From: SFEL01 sp045592165
Lineage (GTDB): Bacteria; Bacillota; Clostridia; Christensenellales; CAG-138
Direction of reading: 5' to 3'
DNA length: 15,872 bases
Assembly (NCBI GenBank): GCA_045592165.1
Contig: JAZNUG010000114.1
Coordinates: forward strand, 1 to 15,872
Numbering within the stretch: the stretch's first letter is position 1; the number at the start of each line of letters is the position of its first letter. Shown one piece after another: positions 1-7,463 of the stretch. The notes beneath the pieces are model-generated. The model had not been told where the DNA came from. It saw only the letters and a list, made by a program, of their open reading frames with translations, and did no database searches. The position numbers were made by a program, and so were the translations under genes.

Positions 1-3000
1 CGTAGCTTACCTTCACCCAGATAAGGTTATCCGCACCGTAAGTGCCGGTGGGTTCGGGAGACCAGTTCATGGCGCTTACATAGTACGCGCGGGCATCCAC
101 ATCGGTGAAAGCATCCTCAGCTATGGTCTTGGGAGCTTTGCCGGTAAACCTGATTTCATTCAGGGCAGCGTTTTCGGCGAAGACATTTTCTTCAATTGCT
201 TCAATACCGTCCTGGAAGGTTACGCAGGTCAGGTTCTTGTTATTATAGAACGCACGGGCACCGATTGTGGTTACAGTATCAGGAACCACATATTCGCTGC
301 CTTCCTTGGCAATGGGGTATCTTATCAGCTTATCCCCTTCCTTGGAGAACAGTACGCCGTCCACGCTCTTGTAGGTCTTGCTGTTTGAAGGAACGTTGAA
401 CGCTGTAAGACCGGTGCAGGTATCAAATTCATCGCGAACATCCTCTACGCCGTAGGGGATGTCTATCTTGGTGATACCGGTACAGCCGTAGAATGCGTTT
501 TCGCCAATTGCAGGGGTTATCACATTTCCTTCTTCATCTTTGGCTGGCTTAAGACCAGTAGGCATTTCAATACTGGTAAGGCTTTCCATACCGTAGAATG
601 CGTTTGCGGGGATTTGCTGTGTCCACTGGAAGTAATAATTGGAAACAGAATTACCTGCGGTCTTCATCTCGGGCAGGCCTGCAAATACGCCCGGAGCCAA
701 TGTGGTAACGGTATTGGGCACGGTTATGCTGGAAAGCTTTATGCAGTCTTTAAATGCATTCTGCTGAATTTCCACAACACCGGTGGAAAGCTTTACGGTT
801 GCCAGTTCAATACATCCGGCAAAAAGGCCTTCGGTAATAGTCTTGGTCTTGGAAGCAGTACTCTTTACGGTAACTTCGGTAAGAGCCTCGCAGCCTTCAA
901 AGGCATGTGCGCCGATACCGTAATACTTTATTATTTTATTTCCGGCTGCGTCTACTTTATCTTTTCCGTTTTCGTCTTTTTCAAAGACATCCACTACCTT
1001 GCTGGGTATGGTGATGGTCTTAATGGCCTTACAGCCGAAGAAAGCATATTCGCCAATACGGGTAAGGTCAGAGGGGAATACCATTTCCTCAAGTACCGCA
1101 CAGCCGTAGAATGCGTAATGGCCGATGCTTTCAAGTACAGAGCCGCTGCTGTCAGAAGGCATGGTAACCGTCTTAAGCTTTACGCAGCCGCTGAAAGCAC
1201 TGTCTCCGATGGTCTTGACGGATGCGGGAATATTGATGCTTTCAAGAGCGATACAGTTTTCAAATGCTGCGGCGCCTATTTCGGCAACTCTCTTGTGGAG
1301 AGTGACCTTGGTAATGCCTGTGCATCCGCTGAATGCGCCCCGGCCTATGGAAACAAGGTGCCTGGGCAGAGCAATACTGCCGATACCGCTGCAGCCTGCA
1401 AAGGCATAATCACCGATTACAAAGGCAGTAGTGTTGGTTTTGCCTCTTTCAGGCAGAACAACATTCTTGAGTGAGCCAAAGCCAAAGAAAGCATAAGCAC
1501 CGATACTGGTGATGGTTTTCTCAACGTATACGTTCTCTATGTCCATACCGGCCCAGGGAACCTCGGCAGCGGAAGCATAGTCATACATGGGACCCTCGCC
1601 GGAAATAATCAGGGTCTTTGTGGCACCATAGTAATTCCATACAGCATTTTCGCCGCAGTACTGGGTGCTTTCCTTATCTATGAGCTCCCAGATAATGGCA
1701 GGCGTATCGACAGCAATTTCTTCTGCGCCATACTGGGGATTGTTCTTTACGTTCCAGGTATTCCTGCTCCAGTAGCGGGCGTAAACCTGAGCAGCGCCCT
1801 TGGCAATACCTTCAAAGGCATAGGATGCAAACCTGGGCTGATTGCCGTCGAAGTAAAGTTCGGTTATGTCGCTGTCCTTGAAAGCATAGTTCTTGACATC
1901 GGTTACACTTTCGGGAACAACAAGGGTATTCAGCTTAGAGCCTCCGAAGGCATACTCTGCGATGGTAGTAACACCGACGTAAGTTTCTTCTTCTGCCTCG
2001 GTAATCTCAACTTCGGGTATGGTAAAGGAGCCCGTCCTGCCGCAGGGATACCATACGATGGTGGTACCGTCCTTGCTGTACAGCACGTTGTCCTGTGCCC
2101 TGTATTCGTAGTTGTCCTTATTTACAGTAATGGTTTCCAGTGCATCCCACTCTGCAAAGGCAAGGGCCTTAACATTGGATACGCTCTTGGGAAGATCAAT
2201 GCTCTTAAGATTGTTGCATTCCGCAAAGGCGCCCTTGTTGATGGTGGTAACGCCGGTAATATCAACACTGGTCAGGTTCTGAGCAGCATAGAATGCATAT
2301 TCACCGATGACGGTAACGCTGTCGATCTTATCGAGTATTCTGTAAGAAGGAGCAGTTCTGCCGCTGGGATAATATACCAGAGTCTTGGCATCCTTGCTGA
2401 GCAGCACACCGGCCTTGTCATAATACTTGGTATTGTTGCCGTCTACATGTATGTCGGTCAGCTTGCTGCCGTAGAATGCCTTGGGGCTTACATTGACCAC
2501 GCCCTCGGTAATTGTAATATTGGTAATACCGGAGTTGCGGAAGGAGCCTTCGCCGATGTACTGCATGGTATCGGGCATTTCCACTCTGGTAAGATTTACG
2601 GTGTCAGCAAAGGCATAGTTACCGATAGAAGTAACATTATTGCCGATGTGGATTTCCTTTATCTTATCACGCTTGGCATACCATGGAGCCTCGCTGGCAT
2701 CATCATAATTGTACATATCCCTGTTGCCGGTTATGGAAAGAATGCCGGAAGCTTCGTCCAGCTCCCATACAACCTCCACGCCGCATGCATTGGCAGGAGG
2801 AGTCAGGGCCATTTCTTCCTCGGTAAGGGCAGCAGGAATCTCAAGCTGAGCAACAAGTACTTCACCGCAGACATCACAATGGCTGCCCTCAGTAAGACCG
2901 GTGGCGGTTTCGGTGGGGGCTACAGCCTCGTCAATAACAGGAACGTGACCGTTGGCAGCCACTTCGCTCTGCTCGGACACGCCGCATACGCCGCAGGTAT

Positions 3001-3412
3001 ACAGCACCGCACCGGTCTCGGTGCAGGTGGCCTCAGCGATAACTTCGCCCTCATTCCAGCTGTGGCCAAGAGCCTCCGACTCATCGGCAGTATAGCTGTC
3101 GCCGCACAGGGCGCAGGTATACTGGGTGTATCCTGCCTCGGTGCAGGTGGGCAGAGTTACTGCAGACTCATAGGTATGCACACAGTCAGCCACGGGAGGT
3201 GCCTCTTCGGTAACCTCTTCTTCTACGGGCTCTTCAATGGAATCCTCATCAGAACCCTCGGCAGGTTCTTCCGCAGGCTCTTCCTCTGTAACCTCTTCCA
3301 CTGCGGTTTCATCCACTATGATTTCTTCCACGGTGCCCTGGGCAAAACCGGCCGCAGGGAACATGGAAACCGTCATAATAAGACACAACATCAGGGCCAA
3401 AAGTCTTTTCAT
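1..3412 (-). CDS. BspA-like leucine-rich-repeat surface protein, 3' end outside window
   Basis: Open from an ATG at 3412 to the left edge without a stop, giving 1137 residues of an incomplete protein. AGGAGG lies six bases before the ATG. Residues 1-24 form a signal peptide (MKRLLALM, hydrophobic core, cleavage after GFA). An acidic Glu/Pro stretch runs to about 75. Residues 77-183 hold three CxxCG units (YTCALCG, YTCGVCG, CDVCGE), the first two followed by GH. From about 210 on there are some twenty LRR_5/BspA repeats of about 23 residues (pattern IGxYAFxGCxxLxxVxIPxxV). Two blocks are visible, each opening with a WEL...SGxGxMYDY-like head (about 210 and 572) and ending in a GNxP...AYY-like cap (about 518 and 1085). 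Three VLxSKD...YPxGR hairpins lie near 336, 441 and 1020. The family is secreted or wall-bound and often binds host or matrix proteins; the ligand here is unknown. The anchor should lie beyond the edge. Confidence 0.9.
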   Translation of the reverse strand, partial: MKRLLALMLCLIMTVSMFPAAGFAQGTVEEIIVDETAVEEVTEEEPAEEPAEGSDEDSIEEPVEEEVTEEAPPVADCVHTYESAVTLPTCTEAGYTQYTCALCGDSYTADESEALGHSWNEGEVIAEATCTETGAVLYTCGVCGVSEQSEVAANGHVPVIDEAVAPTETATGLTEGSHCDVCGEVLVAQLEIPAALTEEEMALTPPANACGVEVVWELDEASGILSITGNRDMYNYDDASEAPWYAKRDKIKEIHIGNNVTSIGNYAFADTVNLTRVEMPDTMQYIGEGSFRNSGITNITITEGVVNVSPKAFYGSKLTDIHVDGNNTKYYDKAGVLLSKDAKTLVYYPSGRTAPSYRILDKIDSVTVIGEYAFYAAQNLTSVDITGVTTINKGAFAECNNLKSIDLPKSVSNVKALAFAEWDALETITVNKDNYEYRAQDNVLYSKDGTTIVWYPCGRTGSFTIPEVEITEAEEETYVGVTTIAEYAFGGSKLNTLVVPESVTDVKNYAFKDSDITELYFDGNQPRFASYAFEGIAKGAAQVYARYWSRNTWNVKNNPQYGAEEIAVDTPAIIWELIDKESTQYCGENAVWNYYGATKTLIISGEGPMYDYASAAEVPWAGMDIENVYVEKTITSIGAYAFFGFGSLKNVVLPERGKTNTTAFVIGDYAFAGCSGIGSIALPRHLVSIGRGAFSGCTGITKVTLHKRVAEIGAAAFENCIALESINIPASVKTIGDSAFSGCVKLKTVTMPSDSSGSVLESIGHYAFYGCAVLEEMVFPSDLTRIGEYAFFGCKAIKTITIPSKVVDVFEKDENGKDKVDAAGNKIIKYYGIGAHAFEGCEALTEVTVKSTASKTKTITEGLFAGCIELATVKLSTGVVEIQQNAFKDCIKLSSITVPNTVTTLAPGVFAGLPEMKTAGNSVSNYYFQWTQQIPANAFYGMESLTSIEMPTGLKPAKDEEGNVITPAIGENAFYGCTGITKIDIPYGVEDVRDEFDTCTGLTAFNVPSNSKTYKSVDGVLFSKEGDKLIRYPIAKEGSEYVVPDTVTTIGARAFYNNKNLTCVTFQDGIEAIEENVFAENAALNEIRFTGKAPKTIAEDAFTDVDARAYYVSAMNWSPEPTGTYGADNLIWVKVSY

Positions 3413-3551
3413 GCTCGTCCTCCTCAGTGATATTGAACGTATAGTGTTAGATATCGTTTTTTTCTGCACATGCAGTGTGTTTGTACATGATTGCAAATAG
3501 GTGCTTTAAACTACGAACGATGCCGATCATCCTCATAATTCTTCAACCTAT

Positions 3552-3580
3552 ATTATGTAGCTTTTGGCATATAAAGTCAA
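3552..3580 (-). promoter_or_regulatory. Sigma-70/SigA-type promoter of the LRR gene
   Basis: On the minus strand TTGACT (3575-3580) is followed after exactly 17 bases by CATAAT (3552-3557), five of six matches in each box. Transcription should start near 3545, leaving a leader of about 133 bases before the ATG at 3412. That leader contains a CTGCATGTGCAG near-palindrome followed by an A-run, and ends in the AGGAGG site. Confidence 0.65.
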
Positions 3581-3594
3581 TCTCAATACAGCAT

Positions 3595-3625
3595 CAGGCG
3601 GCTCTCCGTATCGGAAAACCGCCTG
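3595..3625. terminator. Hairpin between mpg and the LRR gene, possible terminator
   Basis: CAGGCGG (3595-3601) pairs with CCGCCTG (3619-3625) around a 17-base loop that contains a minor CCG/CGG pair. It sits downstream of mpg and just upstream of the LRR promoter, so it could end mpg transcription. No good T-run follows on the minus strand, so factor-independent termination is doubtful. Confidence 0.35.
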
Positions 3626-3730
3626 TTTACCAAGTGTTTTTATATTGTAAACAATTTATTAAGCGAAAGCTGAGTCTATTCCGTCAATTCCATCCGCTGC
3701 CCGCTGCATTTCCCCCGACGGAAAAGGCGT

Positions 3731-4345
3731 CTATTTTATAACAGTATACTCCCCGTGTTTCAGCTTAACGGACAGATATCTGCTGTTCTTATCCACAAAT
3801 CTCCATGGCTTATCCCTGTGCTCAGGGGCATAGTCTATATTGATGCGTGGCGTTGCTGCAATCTCCGGTTCATCCGTCCGTTCCATCACATACAGCCTGC
3901 CGCCGCAAAGGTCCGCACCGTAATCCTCCCTCGTAATGCCCAGCGCCATGCACAGCTTGCCGGGGCCGCTGCAGAAATTTTTCTGCTTTTCCGTTTTTCT
4001 GCGCTTTGCCATCAGCTCCATCCCCTCGATAGGCTCCAGCGCCCTTATCAGTACACATTCCGGTTTGCCCTCAGGGCCCGTTGCAAAATTCAGGCAGTTG
4101 TACATTCCATATATAAGGTAAACATAAGCATAGCCGCCTTCGCCGAACAGTATCCGCGTTCTGCCGTTTGGGTCTCCCTTCGAGGCATGGGCTGCGGTAT
4201 CCTCCGTGCCAAGGTATGCTTCGGTTTCCACAATACGGCCTGCGGTTATACCCTCCTCCGCCACAGATACAAGGGTGCAGCCTATCAGTTTTTTTGCTAT
4301 ATCAATGGTATCACCAATATAAAATTCTCTGCTGAGTCTGTCCAT
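3731..4345 (-). CDS. mpg: 3-methyladenine DNA glycosylase (AAG/MPG family)
   Basis: A monofunctional base-excision-repair enzyme that removes alkylated and deaminated purines from DNA, leaving an abasic site. At 204 residues it has the usual length of bacterial family members. Visible family marks are VETEAYLGTED (39-49, with E42 the likely catalytic glutamate that activates water and Y44 the likely stacking residue), AAH at 51-53, the YVYLIYGMYNCLN strand (74-86), LIRALEP (99-105) and SGPGKL near residue 126. The start at 4345 is supported by GGGAGGA about six bases upstream. It stands alone on the minus strand, transcribed away from the LCP gene, with its own TATAAT promoter. It lacks an AlkA-like helix-hairpin-helix, so AlkA is excluded. 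Confidence 0.93.
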   Translation of the reverse strand: MDRLSREFYIGDTIDIAKKLIGCTLVSVAEEGITAGRIVETEAYLGTEDTAAHASKGDPNGRTRILFGEGGYAYVYLIYGMYNCLNFATGPEGKPECVLIRALEPIEGMELMAKRRKTEKQKNFCSGPGKLCMALGITREDYGADLCGGRLYVMERTDEPEIAATPRINIDYAPEHRDKPWRFVDKNSRYLSVKLKHGEYTVIK

Positions 4346-4367
4346 TGCTTATCCTCCCTTTGCAATA

Positions 4368-4396
4368 ATTATATCCGTTGCACCTCTGCGTGAAAA
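4368..4396 (-). promoter_or_regulatory. Promoter of mpg
   Basis: Minus-strand TATAAT at 4368-4373 is preceded after 17 bases by TTTTCA (4391-4396, four of six matches to TTGACA). The predicted start lies near 4361, giving a leader of about 16 bases that just contains the GGGAGGA site. Confidence 0.5.
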
Positions 4397-4445
4397 GAAC
4401 ATCAATTTTAATCCATTGTTAATATAATTTGGTCGTATTGTAGTG

Positions 4446-4451
4446 TATAAT
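4446..4451 (+). promoter_or_regulatory. Minus-10 box of the LCP gene
   Basis: A perfect TATAAT lies here, with a second TATAAT at 4423-4428; neither has a good -35 box. Use of the first would start RNA near 4458, downstream of the ATG at 4454, which argues that translation begins at 4487. Confidence 0.4.
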
Positions 4452-4486
4452 GTATGAAGTTTGAAACCGAGGTGACATGCATATCA

Positions 4487-5809
4487 ATGGAAAAGAGTAA
4501 AAAATCCGGCACAAACACAAAACTGCTGGTGCTGATAATAATTCTTACGCTGATACTTTGCGCGGCAATATTTGCCCTGCGCTTTTACAGCGATATTTCA
4601 AATCCCGAAAGCCTGTTTGAAGAGCCTGTGATTATTCCCACGCCGGCTTTGCAGTCCGCTCCCGCCCCCACCGCTGTTCCCACTCCCACTCCGGATCCCG
4701 ACAAGGTGCTGTCCGCCCAGTCCGATGAGGAGTTTATGTCCAAAAGAACAAATATACTGGTACTGGGCATAGATGAAAGCACTGAAAGAGAAGACTGGGG
4801 CAGTTTCCGTACAGACACCATGCTGCTGGTATCCGTGGATTTTTCGGATAACGATGTATGCATGGTATCCATCCCCCGCGACAGCTATGTGAAGCTCTAT
4901 AACGAAAAAGGAGAACTTGCAGACCCTGAAAATCCCTACGGCAAGATAAACAGCGCATTTTCCGAAGGCGGCGGCGCGCAGAAAAAGGGATTCGATTACA
5001 CCCTGAATACCATCGAGCAGCTTATGCAGCTGAATGTGGATTACTACTGTGCATTCAATATGAACGTGGTAAAGGAAGTGGTGGATGCCATGGGCGGCGT
5101 GGATTACGATGTGGATGTGGAAGTATCCATGAACGGCCGCACCCTTTCCCCCGGCTTCCAGCATCTGGATGGACAGGGCGTGCTGGACTACTGCCGACAG
5201 CGCAAGGGTTCCTCGGATATTGCCCGCATAGACCGCCAGCAGCGCATGCTCACCGCCATACTGGAGCAGCTTAAATCCTCAAATCAGATAGTAAACCTGC
5301 CCTCAATATACTCCGCAGTGCAGGATAACATAATGACGAACCTTTCTTTCCGCCAGATAACCTCCCTCTCCCTCGTGGCGCTGAGGATGGATATGGAGCA
5401 GCTCAGCCGCTATACGGTAGAGGGTAAGGCTCTGGATATTGCCGGCCGCAGCTGCTGGTGCATCCTTGCCCCTGACCTGCAGGAACTTATTGACGATATC
5501 TGGGGAAAAGACGTCACCGTGGACCCCGAGATAGATTACGAGTATATCCTGGCCCAGATGGAACTTACGCGCCAGATGCTTGCCCATGAGCTGAACCGGG
5601 GCATAATGGCCTACAATCAGGCCCAGGCTCTGCTGAACGAATATCGCAGGGAAATAGACTCCGAAAGCTATAACACCCTCAGAGCTTACGCCAAAGCTCT
5701 GGAAGACGCAATAGACAGTCTCTCCAAAGAAGAGCTGGATATGTATACTCCCGCCGTGGAGCAGCTGTGTTATTCCATTTGCAATCAGTACAACATTCAG
5801 CTATACTAA
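4487..5809 (+). CDS. LCP (LytR-CpsA-Psr) family cell-wall glycopolymer ligase
   Basis: LCP proteins transfer lipid-linked glycopolymers (teichoic acids, capsule or other wall polysaccharides) onto peptidoglycan outside the membrane. The 440 residues comprise a short basic start, one membrane helix (about 13-33), a Pro/Thr-rich linker (48-72) and the LCP domain (about 87-265). Domain marks are TNILVLGID (88-96), FRTDTM (107-112), VSIPRDSYV (127-135), KINSAF (153-158), MGGVDYDV (202-209) and the Arg/Asp-rich YCRQRKG...ARIDRQQR segment (235-253), which carries the pyrophosphate-binding arginines. After the domain a further 140 residues are mostly helical and Glu/Leu/Tyr-rich (about 350-430), like a FIVAR-type bundle. 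An in-frame ATG at 4454 would add 11 residues, but it lies within the likely promoter; GAGGTGA at 4469-4475 fits the chosen start with a long 11-base gap. Which polymer it attaches cannot be told. Confidence 0.9.
   Translation: MEKSKKSGTNTKLLVLIIILTLILCAAIFALRFYSDISNPESLFEEPVIIPTPALQSAPAPTAVPTPTPDPDKVLSAQSDEEFMSKRTNILVLGIDESTEREDWGSFRTDTMLLVSVDFSDNDVCMVSIPRDSYVKLYNEKGELADPENPYGKINSAFSEGGGAQKKGFDYTLNTIEQLMQLNVDYYCAFNMNVVKEVVDAMGGVDYDVDVEVSMNGRTLSPGFQHLDGQGVLDYCRQRKGSSDIARIDRQQRMLTAILEQLKSSNQIVNLPSIYSAVQDNIMTNLSFRQITSLSLVALRMDMEQLSRYTVEGKALDIAGRSCWCILAPDLQELIDDIWGKDVTVDPEIDYEYILAQMELTRQMLAHELNRGIMAYNQAQALLNEYRREIDSESYNTLRAYAKALEDAIDSLSKEELDMYTPAVEQLCYSICNQYNIQLY
5779..5807 (+). promoter_or_regulatory. 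Possible promoter of the YbaK-aldo/keto reductase pair
   Basis: TTGCAA (5779-5784) and TATACT (5802-5807) are spaced by 17 bases, at the very end of the LCP coding sequence. The predicted start near 5814 places the hairpin at 5824-5858 in the leader of the next gene. Confidence 0.4.
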
Positions 5810-5823
5810 TACTATAAAATACA

Positions 5824-5858
5824 GTGACACAGAAGGGGCATTTTGCCCCTTTCGTCAC
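5824..5858 (+). terminator. Stem-loop after the LCP gene
   Basis: AAGGGGCA and TGCCCCTT form a perfect 8-bp stem with a TTT loop, extended by outer GTGAC/GTCAC pairing across a small internal loop. The strong GC stem just past the LCP stop suggests a terminator, but AATAAG follows rather than a T-run. It may instead be a leader or mRNA-end structure. Confidence 0.5.
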
Positions 5859-5884
5859 AATAAGACAAACTTTCGGAGGAATCC

Positions 5885-6367
5885 ATGTCCGTAGAAAAAG
5901 TAAGAGAGCACCTCAAGGCCTTTGGTTTTGAGGACAGAATCATGGAGTTTGACATCTCCACCGCCACAGTTGCAGAAGCTGCAGAAACTCTGGGCGTTAT
6001 TCCTGCCCGCATAGCCAAGACCCTCTCCTTCAAGGATGAAGAACACGGCTGCATACTGGTGCTTATGGCCGGCGACGCAAAGGTTGACAACAAGAAATAC
6101 CGCGCCCAGTTCGGCGTAAAGCCCCATATGCTCTCCCACGAGGAAGCACTGGAATTCACCGGCCACGCAGTAGGCGGCGTATGCCCCTTTGCCGTGCCCG
6201 AATCCGTCCCTGTATATCTGGATGTTTCCATGCAGCGTTTTGAAACCGTATTCCCCGCCGCCGGCAGCGCCGCAAGCGCCGTTCGCCTTAACTGCGAAGA
6301 GCTGCATACCTGCTCCCTCTCCAAGGGCTGGATAGACGTATGCAAAGGCTGGGGCGAAGAAGAATAA
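5885..6367 (+). CDS. YbaK/EbsC-family aminoacyl-tRNA deacylase
   Basis: The 160 residues match the free-standing prolyl-tRNA-synthetase-associated editing domain. Family members hydrolyse mischarged tRNA in the cytoplasm, classically Cys-tRNA(Pro), while others clear different mischarged tRNAs. Visible marks are ARIAKTLSF (41-49), where K45 corresponds to the key lysine of YbaK, the LVLMAGDAKVD strand (58-68), and GHAVGGVCPF (93-102) with the conserved glycines near the substrate. The C-terminal LSKGWIDVCKGW is typical of the clostridial branch. GGAGGA lies four bases before the ATG. A reductase gene follows after 26 bases and is probably co-transcribed. The exact substrate cannot be read from sequence, so I give no symbol. 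Confidence 0.88.
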   Translation: MSVEKVREHLKAFGFEDRIMEFDISTATVAEAAETLGVIPARIAKTLSFKDEEHGCILVLMAGDAKVDNKKYRAQFGVKPHMLSHEEALEFTGHAVGGVCPFAVPESVPVYLDVSMQRFETVFPAAGSAASAVRLNCEELHTCSLSKGWIDVCKGWGEEE

Positions 6368-6393
6368 TATAATTAAACTCAAGGAGGTAAGTC

Positions 6394-7407
6394 ATGGAAT
6401 ATACTGCTCTGGGCAATACCGGTCTTAAAGTTTCCCGCCTCGGCTTTGGCGGAATACCCATTCAGCGCATCTCACAGGATGAAGCCGCCGCTCTCATCCG
6501 CAAGCTGCCCGAATACGGCGTAAACTATATCGACACCGCCCGCGGCTATACCGTCAGCGAGGAATACCTGGGCGCAGGCCTCGAAGGTATAAGGGATAAA
6601 TTCGTACTCGCTACCAAAAGCATGGCCCGCACAAAGGACGCCATGGCCGCTGATATCGATATCAGCCTCAAGAACCTCCGTACCGACTATATAGACCTCT
6701 ATCAGGTCCACTTTGTTGATGCAAAGAGCCTTGAAACCATAACCGCTCCCGGCGGCGCGCTGGAAGCGCTGCAGGAAGCAAAGGCTGCAGGTAAGATTGG
6801 CCATATCGGCCTCACCACCCATGAAGTGGCCATATTTGAAAAAGCCCTCGATCTGGATTGGGTGGAAACCATAATGTTCCCCTACAGCTTCGTTGAAACA
6901 CAGGGCACAGAGCTGATGAAGAAATGCACAGAGCTGGGCAAAGGCTTTATCGCCATGAAGCCCCTGGCAGGCGGTGCGATAGAAAACGCCCCCCTTGCCA
7001 TGCGTTTCATTGCCGCCAATGGGGATGTGACCGTAAATATCCCCGGTATGGCCGCCGAGGAAGAGCTGGCGCAAAACGTAAAGGCTGCCGCTGACCTCAG
7101 CCCCCTTACCGAGGATGAACTTGCAGAAATCCAGACCATCCGCAGCACTCTGGGCAGTCAGTTCTGCCGCAGATGCAATTACTGCCAGCCCTGTACCGTT
7201 GGCATAAGCATCTCCCTGTGCTTCACCTTCAACGGCTACCTTACCCGCTACGGTCTTACAGACTGGCCCATTGCCCGCTATAACAGCATGGCGGTAAAGC
7301 CGGATGCATGCATAGAGTGCGGCGCCTGCGAATCCCGCTGCCCCTATAAGCTTCCCATCATCAAGATGCTCAAGGAAGTATCTGAAAACTTCAACAAAGT
7401 GCTGTAA
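6394..7407 (+). CDS. Aldo/keto reductase with C-terminal iron-sulfur (ferredoxin-like) domain
   Basis: The 337 residues form an aldo/keto reductase barrel plus a cysteine-rich tail. The barrel shows LGFGG (16-20) and the usual catalytic tetrad: D47 in YIDTA, Y52 in RGY, K75 in ATKS and H106 in QVHF. After the barrel, C258, C261, C264 and C267 make one cysteine cluster, and C306, C309, C312, C316 followed by Pro make a standard [4Fe-4S] ferredoxin motif. Such fusions are common in anaerobic Clostridia and suggest electron exchange with ferredoxin or another partner in place of, or together with, NAD(P)H; the substrate is unknown. In the first cluster PCT replaces the PCP I would expect. AAGGAGG lies six bases before the ATG. 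The gene ends just before a strong bidirectional terminator. Confidence 0.9.
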   Translation: MEYTALGNTGLKVSRLGFGGIPIQRISQDEAAALIRKLPEYGVNYIDTARGYTVSEEYLGAGLEGIRDKFVLATKSMARTKDAMAADIDISLKNLRTDYIDLYQVHFVDAKSLETITAPGGALEALQEAKAAGKIGHIGLTTHEVAIFEKALDLDWVETIMFPYSFVETQGTELMKKCTELGKGFIAMKPLAGGAIENAPLAMRFIAANGDVTVNIPGMAAEEELAQNVKAAADLSPLTEDELAEIQTIRSTLGSQFCRRCNYCQPCTVGISISLCFTFNGYLTRYGLTDWPIARYNSMAVKPDACIECGACESRCPYKLPIIKMLKEVSENFNKVL

Positions 7408-7422
7408 ATCCAAACACAAAAC

Positions 7423-7457
7423 AGCGGCGCAGATGTTATCTGCGCCGCTTATATTTT
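7423..7457. terminator. Bidirectional factor-independent terminator
   Basis: AGCGGCGCAGAT (7423-7434) and ATCTGCGCCGCT (7438-7449) form a perfect 12-bp stem with a GTT loop. TATATTTTTATT follows on the plus strand and GTTTTGTGTTT on the minus strand. It therefore serves both convergent genes, the aldo/keto reductase and proC. Confidence 0.92.
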
Positions 7458-7463
7458 TATTGT

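Larger units (their letters stand above)
3413..3730. other. Intergenic region between LRR gene and mpg
   Basis: This 318-base stretch has no credible gene; the short open frames here have no ribosome binding site or recognisable product. It holds the minus-strand promoter of the LRR gene, its leader of about 133 bases, a hairpin at 3595-3625, and two weaker inverted repeats: TGTTTAC/GTAAACA at 3624-3630 and 3647-3653, and TTCCGTC/GACGGAA at 3679-3685 and 3717-3723. The DNA is visibly richer in A and T than the flanking genes. Confidence 0.7.

Noticed and set aside
480..2480. Recurring GCCGTAGAATGC in the LRR gene as a DNA repeat or CRISPR-like array
   Set aside because: Spacing is irregular and the unit encodes AFYG in the LRR consensus, so it reflects protein repeats.
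614..3430. Plus-strand open frames of up to 327 codons across the LRR gene
   Set aside because: They are antisense to a continuous minus-strand frame with signal peptide, binding site and clear LRR repeats. They have no binding site and no family resemblance.
3475..4393. Plus-strand open frames between the LRR gene and across mpg
   Set aside because: They are antisense to mpg or lie in the intergenic region, with no binding site, and the minus-strand mpg motifs are unambiguous.
6472..7419. Long minus-strand frame of 315 codons opposite the aldo/keto reductase
   Set aside because: It mirrors the third-base bias of the real gene; its Gly/Ala/Tyr-rich translation matches no family, and it would run through the coding motifs of the reductase.
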